In this document: positions 41,286 to 44,737 of the stretch, piece by piece
Layout of the letters: each line of letters starts with the position of its first letter
How positions within the stretch are numbered: the stretch's first letter is position 1
NCBI GenBank assembly: GCA_030922375.1
Contig: JAVEPB010000155.1
Coordinates: 1 to 44,737 of the forward strand
Direction: 5' to 3'
DNA from: a bacterium
Lineage (GTDB): Bacteria; UBA8248
DNA: 44,737 nucleotides
Notes under the pieces: generated by a model
Seen by the model: the letters and a program-made list of their open reading frames with translations, nothing else
Told to the model about the DNA's origin: nothing
Database searches by the model: none
Translations under genes and position numbers: made by a program

Positions 41286-42137
41286 TCAGAGATGAGTTCG
41301 ATTGTCGAGGGAAAAATCGGCCTCTATCGGGGAATGATCGCTCAACCCGTTCATCCTGGCGTCCGCGAGGTAGCGGCACCCGACCGCGTTCAGCGAATCC
41401 GAGGCGAAAATATGGTCGAACCTTCTTCCCGGGGCCTTCGTTTTCTTTCGGATCGGATACCAGCTGAAATCCCGCGACTCCCATCCATGAAGCGTCCGGT
41501 AGACATCCGCGAGATCGTATTTTCCCAATCCCGCCATGACGTTGCGCTCCGCCGCGTCCCAGCGCGCGCCGGCCCCATGCCGGAACCGCTTCCGCGTCAC
41601 GACCTCGCCGTCCCCCCTGATCCGCTGGGCCCAGGTGACCGTCTCTCCCGACGGGTATTCCTCCTGCGGGGTGTTGAAATCCCCGCATAGTATTCGAGGC
41701 CGCTTCGTTTTCCTCGCAAGACCCCCGTAAATTCCCTCGAGGGTTTCCACCTTCTTCCATCCATTCGTCGAGCCGGGCGGAATATAGGCGGCGTGCAAAT
41801 CGAAGGAAATTTCCGGCCCTTCAATCGAGACGGACAGAACCTTTTCCTTCCAAGGAACTTTGAATACTTTCCGGCGATTCAATCTGGCGGGATACCCAGA
41901 GGCGATCATGACCCCGTACCGCCTCGGCCCCTTTAACAGCGATGGATTCCGGAACGGCTCGAAACTGTCATGGATGAACGGAAATCCGATTTCCCGTAAA
42001 CCATCGCGAAACTGCGGAACGCTATTGAGAGTCACTTCCTGGAGGGCGATGAGGTCCGGCCTTCTTTTTCGAAGAAATTCCACCAGATGGGCGACCCTCC
42101 GGGACCGGGCGTTCGTATTCCAGGAGATCACTCTCAT
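41286..42137 (-). CDS. endonuclease/exonuclease/phosphatase family protein
   Basis: A 283-residue member of the EEP (exonuclease III/DNase I-like) fold: N7 in ISWNTN, E34 in ALQEV, GDFNTPQEE in the middle, RFDHIF, and the C-terminal SDHSPIEADF with catalytic Asp-His. The full metal-dependent phosphodiesterase set seems present. It is most like XthA/ExoA-type repair endonucleases, but other phosphodiester substrates are possible. The ATG at 42137 is chosen because the motif starts there and GGAGAG is about 7 bases upstream; a longer frame to 42275 has no family similarity. Confidence 0.85.
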   Translation of the reverse strand: MRVISWNTNARSRRVAHLVEFLRKRRPDLIALQEVTLNSVPQFRDGLREIGFPFIHDSFEPFRNPSLLKGPRRYGVMIASGYPARLNRRKVFKVPWKEKVLSVSIEGPEISFDLHAAYIPPGSTNGWKKVETLEGIYGGLARKTKRPRILCGDFNTPQEEYPSGETVTWAQRIRGDGEVVTRKRFRHGAGARWDAAERNVMAGLGKYDLADVYRTLHGWESRDFSWYPIRKKTKAPGRRFDHIFASDSLNAVGCRYLADARMNGLSDHSPIEADFSLDNRTHL

Positions 42138-42460
42138 GAACCGCTCTCCGATAGATCGGCGCGCCGCATCGCAAAAGGCCCGTTTCAAATATCCGGGGTT
42201 GTGTCTGAAAAACGGAATTTTCAAATGGTAGCTTGAATCGCGCCATTCTAGCCTCGAATGGCGTCCCCGTGACAAGACGCTCTGCTGGCCACCCGAATCG
42301 GCGGCATTTGGGGGGATGGGACCTTCATCGCCGGGGGAGACACCGCCGAGGAAGGATAAAAAAGTTGGATTTTGCTAGATTGGGAGCGTTGCCGCATAAT
42401 TCCGGTTAATCAACAAACCGTTTGGTAAATGTCGGTTAAATTGAAAGAAAGGTCGGTGCC
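42138..42460. other. intergenic spacer with repeat
   Basis: A divergent spacer of about 320 bases between the EEP-family gene and the family-3 binding protein. It contains a copy of the dispersed repeat (42324-42388). The 75 bases before the binding-protein start are AT-rich. No coding frame is supported. Confidence 0.5.
42324..42388. repeat. dispersed repeat, modules 2 and 3, copy 2
   Basis: It carries GAGGAAGGA (42348-42356) and GGATTTTGCTAGATTG (42367-42382), identical in sequence and spacing to 39953-40014. TCATCGCCG at its start recurs at 43303. A possible trace of module 1 (CCCGAATC) lies just upstream at about 42294. Confidence 0.7.
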
Positions 42461-43183
42461 ATGAGGCTTTTTCTCATTCTGGTAGCGTTAGGTCTCCTCC
42501 TCCCCCCGCCCTCCGGCGCCGCTACGAAATCGCTGACCTTGGTTTATCCCCAGGAAAAGAACGCATTCCACGAAGCAGCGGCGGCCATCGTCCGGGCGGC
42601 CTACGGCAAACTGGGGGTCCAGGTGACCTACAAAACCTATCCCGCGGAACGGGCGCTGCGCTCGTCGAATCAAGGCCGGGCCGATGGGGAATTGGTTCGG
42701 ATAAAAGGGATCGACAAAAAATACACCAATCTCATCCGGATACCGGTGAGCCATGTACAGGCCGAGCAGATGGCGTTTGGAAAAAGCGGCGGGGTCAAAA
42801 TCAACGGGTGGGAGAGTCTGAAGCCCTACAAAATCGTGTTTCACCGGGGCTATAAAGTCGCCGAACAAAACACCATCGGAATGACCCGGTTTATCGTTGG
42901 CACCGATAGATCGGCATTCTTGATGGTGGAAAAGGGGAGAATGGATGTGGCGGTGGCGAATCGTTTCACCGGTCAAAAACTCATCGAAGAACTGAAGCTC
43001 AAAAAGGTTGTCATGCTGTCCCCGCCCGTCCAGGTGAATCCGCTATTTCATTATCTGCACCGCAAACACGAGAGCCTCGTCCCGAAGGTAACGGCGCGCC
43101 TCCGGGCCATGAAAAAGAACGGGAAGTTCGAAGAGATCAAAAAGAAATTCGGGATTTTTCCGCTGCAACCATCCTCACGATAG
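42461..43183 (+). CDS. secreted solute-binding protein, family 3-like
   Basis: A 240-residue periplasmic protein. The signal peptide MRLFLILVALGLLLPPPSGA is followed by a mature domain starting ATKSLTLVYPQ. The pattern (an early Glu in EAAAAIVRAAYGKLG, YPAERALRSSNQGRADGE, and a late GKFEEIKKKFG helix) matches small family-3 amino-acid-type binding proteins that often lack a dedicated transporter. No permease gene adjoins it, so it may act in sensing or be served elsewhere. AAAGG lies upstream of the ATG. The dispersed repeat lies about 70 bases before the start. Confidence 0.82.
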   Translation: MRLFLILVALGLLLPPPSGAATKSLTLVYPQEKNAFHEAAAAIVRAAYGKLGVQVTYKTYPAERALRSSNQGRADGELVRIKGIDKKYTNLIRIPVSHVQAEQMAFGKSGGVKINGWESLKPYKIVFHRGYKVAEQNTIGMTRFIVGTDRSAFLMVEKGRMDVAVANRFTGQKLIEELKLKKVVMLSPPVQVNPLFHYLHRKHESLVPKVTARLRAMKKNGKFEEIKKKFGIFPLQPSSR

Positions 43184-43210
43184 TCGACAACCTTTCGGCC
43201 CCTCCGCCAG

Positions 43211-43334
43211 CCCGAGTCCACCCAACTGCCTCGTATCCCTTTATTATCAACTTGTTATAGATGTCTGAGCGGTCTCCCCACGGTGAAGTATGGGGTGAGG
43301 GGTCATCGCCGTGAGAGGCGCCGCTCGAGGAAGG
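43211..43334. repeat. dispersed repeat, modules 1 and 2, copy 2
   Basis: Bases 43211-43275 align with 39561-39625 (46 of 65 identical). They are followed after about 28 bases by TCATCGCC (43303) and GAGGAAGG (43327-43334), which match 42325 and 42348. Module 3 (GGATTTTGCTAGATTG) is absent, so this copy joins module 1 to module 2. Confidence 0.65.
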
Positions 43335-43366
43335 GTGATTCGGCCGGAACTCGAAAGGTGAGGGCG

Positions 43367-43705
43367 GTGCCGTATTCCTGTCTCAAGTACTTAATACGAA
43401 AAGTCAATCAAGCGCTACTCATTGACACGATACTTGAATGTTTATATAATAATAGACATGGAGACATTGAATTCGTCTTTTGTGTGACCCCAGGGGAAGA
43501 TCGAATGGTTTGTACATTTGCATTCCTCGATCAAGCAGACTTTAACAACGCCGCAATTGTCCATAGGCCCATCCAGTTCAAGCGAGCGGCCATACCGATC
43601 TCAATCGAGAGTGCTCCGTGGAAAGAAGTGGCCGGCAAAGGCGAGGCCTCACTCGAAAAGTTGATTGAAATTCCATTCATTCACAGGATTGTGGGGGGCA
43701 TATGA
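43367..43705 (+). CDS. hypothetical protein coupled to the beta-barrel gene
   Basis: A 112-residue frame ending in the four-base overlap ATGA with the next gene, which suggests coupling. The start is uncertain: GTG at 43367 follows AGGTGAGG closely, while the ATG at 43283 would place the N-terminus in the dispersed repeat. The sequence has an ordered, mixed composition (SCLKYLIRKVNQALLIDTI, then DIEFVFCVTPGEDRMVCTFAF) unlike the arginine/proline-rich chance frames around it, and no signal peptide. I do not recognise the family. AT-rich bases in its first third suggest a different origin or a short leader region. Confidence 0.5.
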   Translation: MPYSCLKYLIRKVNQALLIDTILECLYNNRHGDIEFVFCVTPGEDRMVCTFAFLDQADFNNAAIVHRPIQFKRAAIPISIESAPWKEVAGKGEASLEKLIEIPFIHRIVGGI

Positions 43706-44556
43706 GAAAATTACTGCCGTTATGCGTTTTAGTACTTGCCGTCGCTCTGCTGATCGCGTCCCCGGATCCGGGCGCCGCGGCGGAGCCCGTTGCGGAACCC
43801 GTTAAAGAAAGCAAGGGATTGACGATAGGTGGTGAGATTGGTGTCGCCTATTACGAATATCAGGAGCTGTCCGCCGGAGCGGATAGCGATTTCGATTCCG
43901 AGGGACCCGCATGGAACCTGTTCGCAAGATACAAAATAACCGATCGTATTCGAATCGGGCTGGATTGGGAGGCCGCCCGCATCAACAAGGATGGAGAGAG
44001 ATGGAGCAACGTCGGCACGATAGCTGGTCTTTCGGTTGACCAGACGAACGATCTGGAAGTGGACATCGACATGGTGGATTTGGATGTGAGTTACGCTCTC
44101 GCCCAATCCGACACTCTTGAATTCGAGTTGGTGGCCGGGTGGCATTTTCTGAGACACGATTTCTCCCGTTCGAAATTCGCCTTAGAAGTTTTATCCATCT
44201 CGTTTTCGGAAAACATATCCCCGGTAAGTGAAGACGTAGACGCGAACGGTATGAAGCTGGGGGCTCGGTTAAAAGGGAATTTTTCACCCCGATACAGGTT
44301 CGAGGGTGATTTTAGCTGGAACTTCTTGCACGACGTTGAAGCGGACAACAGTCTCCTGGGAAAGGTTGACTCGGAGGGCAATTCATTCCGGTGGAGCATC
44401 CTTTTGGGGTATTCCTTGTCGGAAAAAGTCGAATTGGGGCTGAGGTACAGGGGAACTTTCATCGACGTGGACGAAGGAAGGAGCGCGATTGCGGTTCTCC
44501 CGCGAAACGAAACCAAGATGCATTCCTTTCTCGCAACGGTAAAAGTTCGGTTTTAG
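43702..44556 (+). CDS. outer-membrane beta-barrel protein
   Basis: A 284-residue secreted protein. The signal peptide has a hydrophobic core (LLPLCVLVLAVALLIAS) and a cleavage site near AAA-EPV. The mature part alternates polar and hydrophobic residues in strands with aromatic belts (IGVAYYEY, WNLFARYKI, FELVAGWHFLRHDF, FRWSILLGYSL, VELGLRYRGTFIDV) and ends with a terminal phenylalanine (VKVRF), the outer-membrane assembly signal. About 10-12 strands are likely. It lacks a recognisable family motif, so pore, receptor or structural roles are all open. GGGGGG precedes the ATG and its start overlaps the upstream ORF by four bases. Confidence 0.8.
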   Translation: MRKLLPLCVLVLAVALLIASPDPGAAAEPVAEPVKESKGLTIGGEIGVAYYEYQELSAGADSDFDSEGPAWNLFARYKITDRIRIGLDWEAARINKDGERWSNVGTIAGLSVDQTNDLEVDIDMVDLDVSYALAQSDTLEFELVAGWHFLRHDFSRSKFALEVLSISFSENISPVSEDVDANGMKLGARLKGNFSPRYRFEGDFSWNFLHDVEADNSLLGKVDSEGNSFRWSILLGYSLSEKVELGLRYRGTFIDVDEGRSAIAVLPRNETKMHSFLATVKVRF

Positions 44557-44737
44557 AAAGTGTGGGGTGACTATTTCGTGTTTAGCCAATCTTCTTCCCT
44601 GACGATTTAACGGACCTCTCCGCCGTGTCAACCGGGCGCTCGCCAAGGTGCTTGAATCCCCTCGGGCTCTGCTGCCCCGCAAGCCGGCGCGCCTCCCACG
44701 CGGGGTGGCTGGCGGTGCTGGCCGGACTTCCAGTCCT

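Noticed and set aside
1-44737. CRISPR arrays, prophage, insertion sequences or toxin-antitoxin loci.
   Set aside because: No regularly spaced direct repeats, transposase, integrase, phage structural gene or antitoxin-like pair was recognised.

Overview
The window reads as a high-GC, gene-dense chromosomal piece from a Gram-negative, heterotrophic bacterium, probably an uncultivated lineage. The Gram-negative call rests on a putative outer-membrane beta-barrel protein and secreted binding proteins. I cannot name the phylum from sequence alone. UGA is used as a normal stop for many genes here (for example the GGDEF/EAL, haloalkane-dehalogenase-like and fumarase beta genes). No rRNA, tRNA, CRISPR array, transposase or prophage gene was recognised. 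Most genes belong to small-molecule catabolism: amide, ureide and peptide hydrolysis, organic-acid dehydration, alpha/beta hydrolases, acyl-CoA metabolism and solute uptake.

Layout. 0-1.1 kb: 3' part of an FdrA-like acyl-CoA-synthetase-fold gene. 1.7-3.4 kb: a REC-GGDEF-EAL cyclic-di-GMP protein. 3.5-9.0 kb: a cluster with a two-subunit UxaA/SuyAB-type lyase, a divergent two-subunit ComDE-type TPP decarboxylase, a LinB-like haloalkane dehalogenase with an altered catalytic acid, an SDR and a SerA-like dehydrogenase. Together these could form a sulfolactate/sulfopyruvate route. 9.9-14.6 kb: an AtzG-like small protein coupled to an amidase, an acyl-CoA ligase and an M20 dipeptidase. 14.7-25.7 kb: three paralogous alpha/beta hydrolases around two ABC permeases, a fumarylacetoacetase-family gene with a small coupled ORF in front of it, a dehydrogenase E1 alpha/beta pair and a family-5 solute-binding protein. 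25.8-28.5 kb: an M24-fold protein lacking most metal ligands and a DASS-type anion transporter.

28.7-36.2 kb is the most notable part. It is a co-directional array in which a 'DGLPVVPP' protein of unknown function is followed by a UGSC-family selenoprotein, read through an in-frame UGA at 30050-30052. After it come a succinate dehydrogenase/fumarate reductase-like complex (flavoprotein, one membrane subunit, Fe-S protein), a two-subunit class I fumarase/tartrate dehydratase, and an M20 amidohydrolase. The hairpins just after the UGA are SECIS candidates. If this is right, the organism must encode SelA, SelB, SelD and tRNA-Sec elsewhere.

36.2-44.7 kb: an HD phosphohydrolase, two tandem acyl-CoA dehydrogenases, a ketopantoate-reductase-family protein, an endonuclease/exonuclease/phosphatase protein, a family-3 solute-binding protein, and a small ORF coupled to the beta-barrel gene. 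The spacers of this last part carry pieces of a mosaic, non-coding dispersed repeat not seen elsewhere in the window.
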